Source: Devosia sp. SL43 | Lineage (GTDB): Bacteria; Pseudomonadota; Alphaproteobacteria; Rhizobiales; Devosiaceae | Assembly (NCBI RefSeq): GCF_021729885.1 | Contig: NZ_CP063401.1 | Coordinates: 558,001-622,000, forward strand | Direction: 5' to 3' | DNA length: 64,000 nt | Shown here: in pieces, positions 1 to 8,725 of the stretch | Position numbering within the stretch: position 1 is the first letter of the stretch | Layout of the letters: every line of letters starts with the position of its first letter | The notes under the pieces: generated by a model | What the model was told of the DNA's origin: nothing | Seen by the model: only the letters and a program-made list of their open reading frames with translations | Databases searched by the model: none | Position numbers and translations under genes: made by a program

Positions 1-92
1 GGCGCACGCGCCATGCGGACAATTGGCATGCGGCGGACTGGGCTGAGCGCCACAAGCAAAGCGACGGGCCGCAAAGGCCCGCCGCGCAATCG

Positions 93-530
93 TCACGCCG
101 CCTGGACGATCTCGACCAGTTCGACATCGAACACCAGGTCCTGCCCGGCCAGTGGGTGGTTGGCGTCAACCTTGACGATGCTGTCATCCACTTCGACCAC
201 CGTGATCGGCAGCAGGCCGCCATCGGCGGTTCGGGCCTTCAATTGCGTGCCGGGCCGCACATCGATGCCCGATGGCACCTTGGCGCGGTCCAGCGTCTGG
301 ATGGCCTCCTTGCGATGCGGGCCATAGGCCTGGTCGCAGGGGATGGTCACGGTGGACTTGCTGCCCGGCTCCATGCCGGCGACCTGGGCTTCGAGCCCCT
401 TGATCACCTGGCCCAGGCCAATGGTGAATTCGAGCGGCTCCTTGCCCGACGAGCTGTCGAACTGCGTCCCGTTGGTCAGGCGGCCGGTATAATTGATGCG
501 AACAACGTCGCCCATCTTGGCTTCCGTCAT
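93..530 (-). CDS. FKBP-type peptidyl-prolyl cis-trans isomerase, SlyD-like
   Basis: The 145-residue protein catalyses proline cis-trans isomerisation and probably acts as a folding helper in the cytoplasm, since no signal peptide is visible. The N-terminal FKBP half has the typical order GDVVRINYTGRL, FDSS, the EFTIG strand and the VIKGLE turn. The middle (about residues 65-125) is the insert-in-flap domain that marks the SlyD/FkpB group, and the chain returns to the FKBP fold in the VFDVELVEI strand. The histidine- and cysteine-rich metal-binding tail of enterobacterial SlyD is absent, so a nickel role is unlikely. It stands alone, and the ATG at 530 gives the usual family length. Confidence 0.9.
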   Translation of the reverse strand: MTEAKMGDVVRINYTGRLTNGTQFDSSSGKEPLEFTIGLGQVIKGLEAQVAGMEPGSKSTVTIPCDQAYGPHRKEAIQTLDRAKVPSGIDVRPGTQLKARTADGGLLPITVVEVDDSIVKVDANHPLAGQDLVFDVELVEIVQAA

Positions 531-894
531 GGCTGTTTCCTTCTGTGAGTGCGGGCGGAAAAATCGACGCCCTTCCAGTCAAGGCCGCGCACATCTGCGC
601 ACGACAGCGAGGGTCTAATGTAGGGACTGAGCCCGGGATGTAAACCGCAGCGGCCAAATTAGGCCCTTCGCTCCGTCGGCTGAAAGCGGCCTAGATTATC
701 CGCCGGGCACCCGCAGTCCCGTTTGCGTCCAGCGAAAGCCCGATTTGCCCGCTCCGGATTCGAGCACGTCGCAGTGGCCCGCCATCAGCAGTTCGCGCGG
801 TCCTGTGCGCCGGGATGGTACGAGTGCGGACTGATTGGCCGCCCCAAGCCGAAACCAACCCGCAATTGCAGCCGCCCAGTATCGCCCTAGGCGG
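531..894. other. Intergenic region, no supported gene
   Basis: These 364 bases lie upstream of the FKBP gene and downstream of the glycosyltransferase stop. They must hold the FKBP promoter and the end of the seven-gene lipid operon, but no clear sigma-70 box, terminator hairpin with a T-run, or RNA gene can be seen. A minus-strand frame from 785 to 696 reads MAGHCDVLES and on to RVPGG and looks slightly protein-like. It has no ribosome binding site and no recognised family, so it is not called as a gene. Confidence 0.5.
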
Positions 895-1974
895 CTAGAG
901 GTTTCTAGACCTGATAGAAGCCTGGTCCAGCACATGACTGACAATCGGTTCGGTCTCATTCCAGCTGTTCAGCTGTCGTCCGGCCTGGGCTGACAGCCTG
1001 GACATCTCTTGCCGTACCGGCGTCTGGGTCAACACCAAGCGGAGAGCTTGGGCAAATCCGTCGACATCGTCCACCGCGACAAGAATGCCTGCGCCCTTTG
1101 CAACAGTATCTGGCACAGCACCAGTGTTGCAGGTGACGATGGGAAGACCGTGCAACATGGCCTCACCCAGCACGATGCCGTAGCCCTCGTAGCGCGTGGC
1201 CAGGGCAAATAGCGTGGCCTGCCGATAGTGTTCAATCACCGCCTCGTCGCTCAGAAGGCCGGAAAGGATGATGCGATCCTCAAGGCCCAGATCCGCTATC
1301 TGCCGGCGCAGCGCTCGTTCAACTGATGCATCATGGGTCTTGCCAACAATCGCCGCCTGCCAATCAAGCTCCCTGATGCGGCCGAGTGCGGCGACCAGGA
1401 CATCATGCCCTTTTCGCTCGGCCAATATCCCCACGGACAGGATCAGAGGCGGCGACTGTGGCCTGTGCTCGGGGTCAGCAGCACGAAAGCCGGGTGGCGC
1501 CACGGTAATCTTGCCGTCGGGGACATTGAACTGTTGCACCAGGATGCGCGCCGTGTGCGGGCTGGGGACCAGTACGGCCTGCGCCAGTTGCAGGTTATCA
1601 GCCTCGCGCTCCAGCAGAAATTGCGCCGGCGCCGGCGCCAACCCCGTTTCGAGCCCGAGCGGGTGATGGATCATGGCGATGATGGGTGCCGCGACAGTGC
1701 GCAGTCCAGCGGTGTCGATGGACCCATAAACCAGGCCATCAATGATCAAAGGCATATCCGGCGGGAGAGCCGCCATGGCGGCGATAGCGGCAGCAGTCTC
1801 ATCGGCGCTCGGGTTTGGAAAGCCGGCGCCCAGTTCCAGATGGTGCATTGTGCGCCCACTACGGCGCAGGGCCTGCAGCAGCTCATACTCGTAGATATAG
1901 CCACCGGTTTTCTGCGTGGCATCGCCGGGAATGGCGAAGGCCGCGGCTGTGAACATGGGCGCTGGTTCGGTCAT
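895..1974 (-). CDS. Glycosyltransferase family 4 (GT-B fold)
   Basis: The 359-residue enzyme probably transfers a sugar from a nucleotide-sugar donor to an envelope lipid or glycan. The C-terminal donor domain shows the strand ILSVGILAERKG and the EX7E motif EGYGIVLGE followed by AMLHGLPIVTCNTGAVPD, both typical of GT4. The N-terminal acceptor half is divergent. The ATG at 1974 overlaps the stop of the upstream permease in an ATGA junction, which fixes the start and implies translational coupling. It is the last gene of a seven-gene operon with a CDP-alcohol phosphatidyltransferase, a membrane sulfatase and a YbhN-like protein, so a lipid acceptor is likely. Donor and acceptor cannot be read from sequence. 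Confidence 0.85.
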   Translation of the reverse strand: MTEPAPMFTAAAFAIPGDATQKTGGYIYEYELLQALRRSGRTMHHLELGAGFPNPSADETAAAIAAMAALPPDMPLIIDGLVYGSIDTAGLRTVAAPIIAMIHHPLGLETGLAPAPAQFLLEREADNLQLAQAVLVPSPHTARILVQQFNVPDGKITVAPPGFRAADPEHRPQSPPLILSVGILAERKGHDVLVAALGRIRELDWQAAIVGKTHDASVERALRRQIADLGLEDRIILSGLLSDEAVIEHYRQATLFALATRYEGYGIVLGEAMLHGLPIVTCNTGAVPDTVAKGAGILVAVDDVDGFAQALRLVLTQTPVRQEMSRLSAQAGRQLNSWNETEPIVSHVLDQASIRSRNL

Positions 1975-3545
1975 AGGGCTAGTTGCTCGCTGGCGAAGGT
2001 TTTGAGGATTCGGCGTTCGAGACTTTGCAGCAGCGCATAAAGCAGGCTTGCCGTAAGGGCTAGGAGCACGATGGCACTCCACAGCATGGCGTAGTTGGAG
2101 GTCGAGGCGGTCATTGCCATGAGGCTCCCCATGCCCGTGCCTGTCGCCAGCCATTCTGCAGTCGTTGCAGCCAGTAGTGCCGCGGGCACCGCCATGCGAG
2201 CCGAAGCGAAGAAGGCCGGCAGCATAGCCGGGATCTGTGCGTGGATCAGCTTCTGCCACGACGAAGCGGCGTAGCTCGCAAACAAATCGAGCACCGGCTG
2301 CGGTGTGCGGCGCATGCCTTCAAGACAAGCGGCGAGCGTTGGCAAGAAGATCATGACGGCGACGATCGTTATGGTGCCAACGGCGCCACGACCGAGTGCC
2401 AGCACCAGAAGGGGCGCTGTCGTCACAATCGGCACGGAGCGCAAGGCAATGGCGATCGGCAACATCCCTGCAGCTACAGCTGGTCGCAGCACCAGCACAA
2501 TGGCAAGGCCGACACCCAGTCCGAGGCCGGCGACGTAGCCAGGCAAAGTCAGCGACAAGGTCTGCCAGAAAGTACCCAGAAGTGTTGCGCGGTTGGCATC
2601 GGCCGCAGGTTCGGTGAAGAGGAAGACAAGGACGTCCTGCGGTCGCTTGGCAAAGAATGGAGACAGGCCGAACACCTGCATCAGCCCAAGCCATAGAGCC
2701 AAGATGACACCGGCGAGAAGAGCCAGGTTCCCGAGGCCATGCATCAAGGCAGATGATCGAGATCGGATCGGATCCTGCCGATGGGCCGCCAACAGCAAGG
2801 GTGGCGCCCCTGCCCCAAGACGGCGACCGAGCCAGCCAAAAAGCCAGAAGGCCACTGCCGACACGCCGGCAGCCAGCACGGCGATGGCCCAGGTCATATC
2901 AGCGTCGAGCCCGCGCATTGCGCGAATGCTGAGCACGCCGAGGCCGCGTTCGGCTCCAGTGAACTCGCCCACCATGGCGCCCAGAAAGGCTGCGGGCGCG
3001 CCGATTTGCAGACCCGCCGTGAAGTATGGAAACGAAGCCATGGCGCGAACATGCACAAGTTCGGTCACCCGTCCGCGCCCATAGCTGCGCACGAGATCCA
3101 GCCAGCTGGCCGGCATGGCGCGGAGGCCAACCAGCAGACAAAGGTATGTCGTGTAATATGTCGCCAGTGCCGCCAGGGTGACCTGCGGGCCTTCGCCGAC
3201 GCCGTATACGACGCGCAGAATGGGACCGGTGGCGACGAACGGCAGGCAGAAAGGAACCAGTACAATGCCCGATATCAGTTTCTCAACACGCGGCATTGCC
3301 AAGGCAACAATGGCCAGCGCCATAGCCGCCGCATTACCCAGAACAAACCCGACGGCGGCAGACCTGAGCGTGACCCCGAGGGCGCCCACCAGCAACGGCG
3401 CCTCCGCAACGAGTGTAATCACGACCGATGCCGGACCGGAAAAAACGAACATGCCCTGCGTCAGGCTGGCGAGGACCTGCCAGATCGCCAGTATGGCAAC
3501 GACAGCCAGAGCGGTGGGCAGGACTGCAGCCAGGCGATGCCTCAC
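1971..3545 (-). CDS. ABC transporter permease, two fused SsuC/TauC-type domains
   Basis: The 524-residue membrane protein contains two consecutive BPD_transp_1 permease domains, roughly residues 1-250 and 265-524, each with about six membrane segments. The EAA-type coupling loops are around EFTGAERGLGVLS and TTAEWLATGTGMGS. Most members of the nitrate/sulfonate/thiamine-precursor class have one domain and work as homodimers, so this fusion is a built-in dimer. The GTG start at 3545 overlaps the ATPase stop by four bases and the stop overlaps the glycosyltransferase start by four. It is the pore for the NMT1-type importer encoded next to it. The substrate is unknown. Confidence 0.88.
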   Translation of the reverse strand: MRHRLAAVLPTALAVVAILAIWQVLASLTQGMFVFSGPASVVITLVAEAPLLVGALGVTLRSAAVGFVLGNAAAMALAIVALAMPRVEKLISGIVLVPFCLPFVATGPILRVVYGVGEGPQVTLAALATYYTTYLCLLVGLRAMPASWLDLVRSYGRGRVTELVHVRAMASFPYFTAGLQIGAPAAFLGAMVGEFTGAERGLGVLSIRAMRGLDADMTWAIAVLAAGVSAVAFWLFGWLGRRLGAGAPPLLLAAHRQDPIRSRSSALMHGLGNLALLAGVILALWLGLMQVFGLSPFFAKRPQDVLVFLFTEPAADANRATLLGTFWQTLSLTLPGYVAGLGLGVGLAIVLVLRPAVAAGMLPIAIALRSVPIVTTAPLLVLALGRGAVGTITIVAVMIFLPTLAACLEGMRRTPQPVLDLFASYAASSWQKLIHAQIPAMLPAFFASARMAVPAALLAATTAEWLATGTGMGSLMAMTASTSNYAMLWSAIVLLALTASLLYALLQSLERRILKTFASEQLAL

Positions 3546-4318
3546 GGCGTCAGCAATCCGGCACTGGCTGCGGCCAATGTGTCTGATATCGTAGCCACGA
3601 GCGCGCGCCTCGCGGTGTCGTCGCCACGTGGGCCTTTGAAATCGCCGATAACCCGCGCCGGGCGTGGCGAGAAGACGATCACGCGATCACTGACCTCGAC
3701 AGCCTCGGAAATCGAGTGGGTGACCAGAAGCGTGGTGGTGCCGCGCCTTTGCCAGAGCGCTGGCAGCTCCTGATTGAGGCGGGCCCGGGTCAATTCATCG
3801 ACGGCGCCGAAGGGCTCATCGAGCAGCAGGAGGCCCGGTTCGGTCACTAGGCACCGAGCCATGGCGGCGCGCTGGCGCATGCCGCCCGAGAGCTCTGCTG
3901 GCCTAGTATCGGCAAACTGGTTGAGCCCGACAAGATCGATGAGTTCGGATACCCGGCTCTCATCCCTTTCACGACGGGCCAGCTTCAAGGCAAGGGCGAC
4001 ATTCTGACGGACCGTCAGCCATGGCAGCAGTGCGGCGTCCTGAAACGCGAAGGCGAGGCCTGCCCTTCTGGTGACCGCGACAGGTGCTTCACCTCCGATC
4101 TGCACAGAGCCCGCGGACGGTTCTTCAAGTCCGGCGATCAGGCGAAGCAGGGTCGACTTGCCGCAACCGGAGGGCCCGACCAGGGCGGTCGTCTCTCCGG
4201 CGCTGAACCGCAGATCGATGGCGGCTATGGCGTTTATCGCCTTGCCACCACTGTGAAAGGTCTTTTCCAGTTCCCGACAGGTTACCTCTGGCGGCTGTGA
4301 TGCCTCAGACTTGGGCAT
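3542..4318 (-). CDS. ABC transporter ATP-binding protein, nitrate/sulfonate/NMT1 type
   Basis: The 258-residue ATPase powers the adjacent permease from the cytoplasmic side. Walker A is GPSGCGKST, the signature is LSGGMRQRAAMA, and Walker B is LLLLDEPFGAVD followed by the H-loop LLVTHSISEA. The start at 4318 (MPKSEASQ) lies within the end of the binding-protein gene (14-base overlap) and gives a normal length; the frame stays open further upstream but adds residues unlike the family. The signature and D-loop resemble SsuB, TauB and ThiZ. Its neighbours are the Tat-exported binding protein upstream and the fused double permease downstream. Confidence 0.92.
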   Translation of the reverse strand: MPKSEASQPPEVTCRELEKTFHSGGKAINAIAAIDLRFSAGETTALVGPSGCGKSTLLRLIAGLEEPSAGSVQIGGEAPVAVTRRAGLAFAFQDAALLPWLTVRQNVALALKLARRERDESRVSELIDLVGLNQFADTRPAELSGGMRQRAAMARCLVTEPGLLLLDEPFGAVDELTRARLNQELPALWQRRGTTTLLVTHSISEAVEVSDRVIVFSPRPARVIGDFKGPRGDDTARRALVATISDTLAAASAGLLTP

Positions 4319-5303
4319 GCACTTCCTCAAGGATGGATCGGTCCCAAAGATCGGCAGTGACGCTGCGGCCGAGCAGGCCAAGGGTTTCCACATTCTGCTC
4401 GACGGTTTCATCGGTGAACCAGCCAAAGCCGAATTGATCGGTCAGCGCTGAGAACATCAGCGGCACTTGGCGCTCGGCCTGCAATTGCTGGGTCGGCAGA
4501 TCCAGACCCTGGTCCGGATAGAGCTCAAGCGTCAACGAGGCAGCTGCCTTCGGGTCTGCCTTGTAGTCGTTCCAGCCGTTCACTTCGCCCCGCATGAGGG
4601 CAACGAGGTCGCTCCGGCGATTGGCAAGACTATCGTCGGTGGCGATATAGGTCTGCGAATGTACCGCATAGCCGTGATCGGCCATGAGCATGGTCACACT
4701 CTCCACCCCCTTGATGGCCATAGCCACTGGAAGGTCGGTTTCCCAGCACAGCAGGCAATCCACCTGGTCGGCAAGCAGCGGCGCAGCGTCATACTGGGTC
4801 GGCACGATCTCGATCTGGCTGATGTCGACATTGTTGATGGTGCAGAGGGCCTGCAGCACAGGCGTATTGGCAAGGGCCATGCCGATACTCTTGCCGACCA
4901 GATCTGCCGGGGTGTTGACCGGATTGGCGGGAAGCGAAGCGATGACGAAGGGATTTTTCTGCATGGCGACGCCAATGATCTTGAAAGGCGCACCCTGCTC
5001 CACCGATGCCGAGGCATAGTCTGCTGCCGAAATACCAACCAGGGCCTGCCCCGTGACGACGGCTGGGTCGACTGGCGCGTTGGGGCCGCCGGGATTGAGC
5101 GCCACGTTGAGCCCGGCGTCCGACCAGTAGCCCTTGGACTTGGCGATGTAGCTGCCACCGAACTGCACCGAATGGAGCCAGCTCAGCTGCAAGGCGACGT
5201 CCTTGGTCTCCTGGGCCAAGAGACGCGGTGACAGAGCGGAAAGGCCAAGCGTTCCAAGGCCGGCACCGACGAACTGGCGGCGAGAAAGACTGAGTTTGGA
5301 CAT
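4305..5303 (-). CDS. NMT1/THI5-like ABC substrate-binding protein with Tat signal
   Basis: The 332-residue periplasmic binding protein begins with the twin-arginine signal LSLSRRQFVGAG followed by a hydrophobic stretch and LLAQ, so it is probably exported folded. The mature part follows the NMT1/SsuA pattern: LQLSWLHSVQFGGSYIAKSKGYW near the N-terminus, ISAADYASASVEQGAP, and VNTPADLVGKSIG. The family binds thiamine pyrimidines, riboflavin, sulfonates, nitrate or related small molecules, and the ligand here cannot be chosen by eye. A Shine-Dalgarno GGAG precedes the ATG at 5303, fifteen bases after the YbhN-like gene. Sharing an operon with lipid and glycan enzymes is odd for a vitamin importer and hints at a lipid-precursor ligand. 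Confidence 0.87.
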   Translation of the reverse strand: MSKLSLSRRQFVGAGLGTLGLSALSPRLLAQETKDVALQLSWLHSVQFGGSYIAKSKGYWSDAGLNVALNPGGPNAPVDPAVVTGQALVGISAADYASASVEQGAPFKIIGVAMQKNPFVIASLPANPVNTPADLVGKSIGMALANTPVLQALCTINNVDISQIEIVPTQYDAAPLLADQVDCLLCWETDLPVAMAIKGVESVTMLMADHGYAVHSQTYIATDDSLANRRSDLVALMRGEVNGWNDYKADPKAAASLTLELYPDQGLDLPTQQLQAERQVPLMFSALTDQFGFGWFTDETVEQNVETLGLLGRSVTADLWDRSILEEVHAQV

Positions 5304-5318
5304 GACGATCTCCAGGGG

Positions 5319-6263
5319 TTAGGCGGGTTTGGGAGGTTGCCGAAGCAGAACGAACAACCCAGGCAGGCTGGCAGCAAGGATGATGATGCCAAACGCGATG
5401 CTCGCCGCAAAGCCGGCGGCCGCAGTCGCGCCGGCCAGCGGGAACAGGGCAGCCGCGGCGCCCTCTCGGAAACCCCATCCCGCAACTGTCGTGGGGATGA
5501 GCATGGCGCACAGGATCAGCGGCACCAGAACGACAATGCTCTCCAGGCCAAGCGTGGTGCCAGTAGCCAGGGCACAGAGCGTGAAGCTGGCAAGGTTCAA
5601 GGCCACGATCAGGCACGCCAGAGGAAGCTGTTCTTTCCAGGCGCCTCTGGCAAAAAGGGCCGTTGCAATAGACGCTCCCAAAGGCCGTCGCCGATGTCGG
5701 CGGGCCAAGCGCGACGCAACCAGATAGAGCGCCACCACGGCCAGAAGCACGAGCGTTCCGGCCATCAGCTGCTCCGGCCCAAGCGCAAGTGCCAGTCCAC
5801 GTGGATTGAAAAGCGCCCAAACAAGGGCGACCGTCAGAAGACCAAACATCGCGATCTGTCCTGCCAGTCGTTCAATAATGACCGCTTTGGCAGCGATGCC
5901 CAAACCGACCTCGTGCCGGGCCCGAACGGCACGCGCTGCATCACCCAGCACACCGCCGGGAAGCGACTGATTGACCAGTTGCGACAGGTAGTACTCGGCC
6001 ACAGCATGGCCAAACGGAATGGTCTGCCCCAGCCGGGACGCAACACGATGCCAACGCCAAGCCGAAGCAATGGTCTGCAGGTTGACAGCGACGAAGGCCA
6101 GAAACAGGTTGCGCCAATCAGCTCCGGCCAGAAGTGCCAACGCACCGGGGCCGTCAGCGAGGCTCCACAACAGCCCGATAATCACCACGGGCGGCGCCAG
6201 CCGAAGCAGCAACGGCCACAGGGACCTTGCCCATGTGCGTCGTTCGAGTGCGGCCGCCGTCAT
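5319..6263 (-). CDS. Lysylphosphatidylglycerol synthase TM-region / YbhN family membrane protein
   Basis: The 314-residue protein has about eight hydrophobic segments and belongs to the flippase-like family (PF03706) that includes YbhN, AglD and the membrane half of MprF. The conserved core is SLPGGVLGDAARAVRARHE (about residues 100-120), matching the family's GGxGxDxxR-like block. There is no cytosolic aminoacyl-transferase domain, so it should not make lysyl-PG; moving a lipid or lipid-linked sugar across the membrane is the likelier job. The ATG at 6263 overlaps the sulfatase stop in an ATGA junction. The next gene in the operon is the NMT1-type binding protein. Confidence 0.85.
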   Translation of the reverse strand: MTAAALERRTWARSLWPLLLRLAPPVVIIGLLWSLADGPGALALLAGADWRNLFLAFVAVNLQTIASAWRWHRVASRLGQTIPFGHAVAEYYLSQLVNQSLPGGVLGDAARAVRARHEVGLGIAAKAVIIERLAGQIAMFGLLTVALVWALFNPRGLALALGPEQLMAGTLVLLAVVALYLVASRLARRHRRRPLGASIATALFARGAWKEQLPLACLIVALNLASFTLCALATGTTLGLESIVVLVPLILCAMLIPTTVAGWGFREGAAAALFPLAGATAAAGFAASIAFGIIILAASLPGLFVLLRQPPKPA

Positions 6264-7885
6264 GGTGCCACCACTTCCGAGGATAATGCCTCGATAAAGC
6301 GATCGCGAAAGGCACTCATCGGCCAGACCGGAGCCGAAGCGTCTGGCACAAGTCCTTCGGTAAAGCCCCATGCGTCGAACGCTGCCAGGGCCGCATCCGT
6401 GCCGACCAGGTGCACGGGCACGTCCTGCCCCTCGATTTGGGACACACTTTGGGCCGGCGGATGGTCGCCCAGAATGACCAGCAACCAATCACGGCCCGCA
6501 TGGCGAGCGGCGAAGTCGAAGACGATCTCAAGCGAATAGTCGAGAGCGAGGCGATATTGTTCGCGCATGAGATCGCGATTGGCCCAGACGTCGCCTGCAG
6601 GCGGGCCGACATGCTGGTTGGCATTGAAAATCGTGCCGTCCCCCACCGCATTCCAGTCGACAACGCGCGGCACCGGCGTCCAGGGCGCGTGCGACGACAG
6701 CAGCGCCGTCATGGCGAAATCGGGCGTTTGATCTGCCGGTAGAATGCGATCGACCGTGCTCAAGGTGTATTGATCCGGCATCGTGGTCCAGTTGAACGCC
6801 TCGCCCTGGTAGTCGAGATCGACAGCCTCATAGATGGCGTTGAACCCCATAAACTGCGCCTCGGGCCACGGCAGCGTTATGGCCGGCATGATGGTAGTTG
6901 TCCGGTAACCCACCGTCTGCGCCAGATCGTAGAGTGACGGGCGCGAACTCGCCAGCATGGCCCGGTAGCGCGCCTGGTTGTCGATGGAGAGACCTGAGGC
7001 GACCGTCGCATGGGCGAGCCAACTCTGCCCACCGGCCACCGGCGATGTGAGCCACGCCGAACGCATGGCGAGCCCTGCGGCAGCCAGTTTGCCCTCTGCC
7101 TCCTGCAACCGGGCCAGATGGGTCGGGGCGTAAAGGGGCAGTCGATGGGCGGCCTGCCCATAGCTTTCGATGAAGATGACGAACACATCCCGCCCGGACA
7201 AACGCTCGAAGAGATTGGCGCGTCCGGCGAAGGGATCGGTCTGCGCCTCAGTCTCGAAAGCCGCAAGATCGGCATAAAGCGCCCGGTAGGTCGTGGTCCG
7301 ATTCAGGGCAAGTTGCGTTGAAAAACTCTCGCCGGGCAGATCGAGCGGCAGGGTCCAGGCCTTCTGCGACGCGCCGACCTCCGCGACGATGCACAGGCAT
7401 GCCGCAACGCCAAGAACGCCAGCACCAAGGCGTGCTCGCCTATCCGGTTCGAAACGGTTGATCCTCCCCGTACTCCACCAGAGCAGCGCTGCTATCCCGA
7501 ACGGTATGAGGGCGATAGCCACCGCAAGGACGATCGCCAGTGGCCAACCCACCGAGCCTGCTGCCAGCCGTAAAGCCGCATCGGCGAGTGGCAGGTCCAT
7601 GAGCGGGTTGAATGCGCGGTTGAACGCCGTGAAGGTCGCGAGATCAGCGAATTTGAGCACCGAAACGAGCGTCAGAACGACGACGAGCGCGGCCCGCGTG
7701 GCATAGCTCAGGATACTGCCCGCCGGTAGTGCCACCACCAGGGCAACGATCGCGAACCACTCCAGCGGCAGCTGCAGCAGCATGGTCGGGACCAACGCGT
7801 CAGGGTGGTTCGGTTGAACGAGAACGGCATAGATCGCGAGGCCGGCAATCAGGAGACTGACAATGCCAGGGCGCATCCGGGTCAA
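6260..7885 (-). CDS. Membrane sulfatase-like hydrolase/transferase (LtaS/EptA-like superfamily)
   Basis: The 541-residue protein has about five membrane helices in the first 175 residues and a large extracytoplasmic alkaline-phosphatase-fold domain. The domain opens with DVFVIFIESYG (metal ligand Glu about 240), continues with SPVAGGQSW where Ser288 sits at the nucleophile position (usually Thr in LtaS and phosphoethanolamine transferases), and ends with the metal-binding LGDHPPAQ. This architecture fits an enzyme that moves a phospholipid head group onto another lipid or glycan. The TTG at 7885 would overlap the upstream stop by four bases like the other junctions; an ATG lies nine bases inside at 7876. 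The Ser in place of Thr is worth noting. Confidence 0.82.
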   Translation of the reverse strand: MTRMRPGIVSLLIAGLAIYAVLVQPNHPDALVPTMLLQLPLEWFAIVALVVALPAGSILSYATRAALVVVLTLVSVLKFADLATFTAFNRAFNPLMDLPLADAALRLAAGSVGWPLAIVLAVAIALIPFGIAALLWWSTGRINRFEPDRRARLGAGVLGVAACLCIVAEVGASQKAWTLPLDLPGESFSTQLALNRTTTYRALYADLAAFETEAQTDPFAGRANLFERLSGRDVFVIFIESYGQAAHRLPLYAPTHLARLQEAEGKLAAAGLAMRSAWLTSPVAGGQSWLAHATVASGLSIDNQARYRAMLASSRPSLYDLAQTVGYRTTTIMPAITLPWPEAQFMGFNAIYEAVDLDYQGEAFNWTTMPDQYTLSTVDRILPADQTPDFAMTALLSSHAPWTPVPRVVDWNAVGDGTIFNANQHVGPPAGDVWANRDLMREQYRLALDYSLEIVFDFAARHAGRDWLLVILGDHPPAQSVSQIEGQDVPVHLVGTDAALAAFDAWGFTEGLVPDASAPVWPMSAFRDRFIEALSSEVVAP

Positions 7886-8640
7886 GAGCGATGCCTCGCC
7901 AACCAGACGACGTCACGGCCAAAGGAGAATGTGAGAAGCGAGGTGCCGACTGCAGCAATCGTCCAGGACAGCGGCCCGCTGATGACGGGCGCCAGCAACG
8001 CAATCAACACCGCTATCTGCACGACACAGATCGCCTTGCGGCTAAACCGTTCTGGCAGCGGTGCCAGAAGCCATGGCCAGGCCAGCGCCGCAGCCAGGAA
8101 CAGATACCGCATTCCGCCGAGGATCAGAACCCATGGCCCGGCCTTGCCCGATTGCCAGCATAGGAGGGCGAGCAGGAGGCCAAAGACAGAGTCGATCTCC
8201 ATATCGAAGCGCGCGCCAAATCCTGAGGTTAACCCCTGCCGACGTGCGAAGTAGCCGTCGACGCCATCAAGGCTGAGCGAGAAGATGGCGATAGCAAGAA
8301 CGGTCCAAGCCAGTTGATCGCTGGCGGCCAAACCCCCAGGCACCGCCAACAGTCCGCACAAACCCGCGATGATGGCGCTTCTTGCGAGCGTGATGATGTT
8401 GGCAATGCCCAAGCGATCATGCGGATAGTGGCGCTGCAGGCCGTACCCCGCGGTGCCCGCCATAGCCGCAAAGGCCAGGAGCGCCGCAGCAGCACCCACG
8501 CCTGCATCCGTCAGCTTCAAGCCAAGTGCCAGCGCCGCTGGTGCAAGCATGAGACAGGCGACCAGGTACCGGGCGAACACTGACATGCGCCCTCGAAACC
8601 AGGCCTTGGGTATGCGTCGCGATGTTTCCGTTTCAATCAT
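7882..8640 (-). CDS. CDP-alcohol phosphatidyltransferase family protein
   Basis: The 252-residue integral membrane enzyme carries the complete family motif D-x2-D-G-x2-A-R-x8-G-x3-D-x3-D at Asp125, Asp128, Gly129, Ala132-Arg133, Gly142, Asp146 and Asp150, so it should be catalytically active. The family joins a CDP-activated lipid or alcohol to a second alcohol to make phospholipids such as PG, PC or PI. About six hydrophobic segments surround the motif. It is the first gene of the seven-gene lipid operon. ATG 8640 is given, but ATG 8586 has a better Shine-Dalgarno (CGAGGGCGC just upstream) and may be the real start. Which alcohol it uses is not evident. Confidence 0.87.
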   Translation of the reverse strand: MIETETSRRIPKAWFRGRMSVFARYLVACLMLAPAALALGLKLTDAGVGAAAALLAFAAMAGTAGYGLQRHYPHDRLGIANIITLARSAIIAGLCGLLAVPGGLAASDQLAWTVLAIAIFSLSLDGVDGYFARRQGLTSGFGARFDMEIDSVFGLLLALLCWQSGKAGPWVLILGGMRYLFLAAALAWPWLLAPLPERFSRKAICVVQIAVLIALLAPVISGPLSWTIAAVGTSLLTFSFGRDVVWLARHRS

Positions 8641-8725
8641 GCCGGACCATGTCGTCGAACTGCGACAATCATGTCATACTACGAAACACGGGCCCGTGCG
8701 GTTCAATGAAGCATGGAGACGGAAA

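Noticed and set aside
696..959. Short minus-strand frame in the first intergenic gap
   Set aside because: It overlaps the end of the glycosyltransferase gene, has no ribosome site and no recognisable domain; only its last 30 residues look protein-like.
2781..3773. A 330-codon plus-strand open frame opposite the ABC permease
   Set aside because: It is antisense to a clear permease and the start of the ATPase, has no recognisable domain and is rich in Arg, Gln and His, as expected of a shadow frame in GC-rich DNA.
5337..6539. A 400-codon plus-strand open frame opposite the YbhN-like gene
   Set aside because: Low-complexity, Gln/Arg-rich shadow of a well-supported membrane protein on the other strand.
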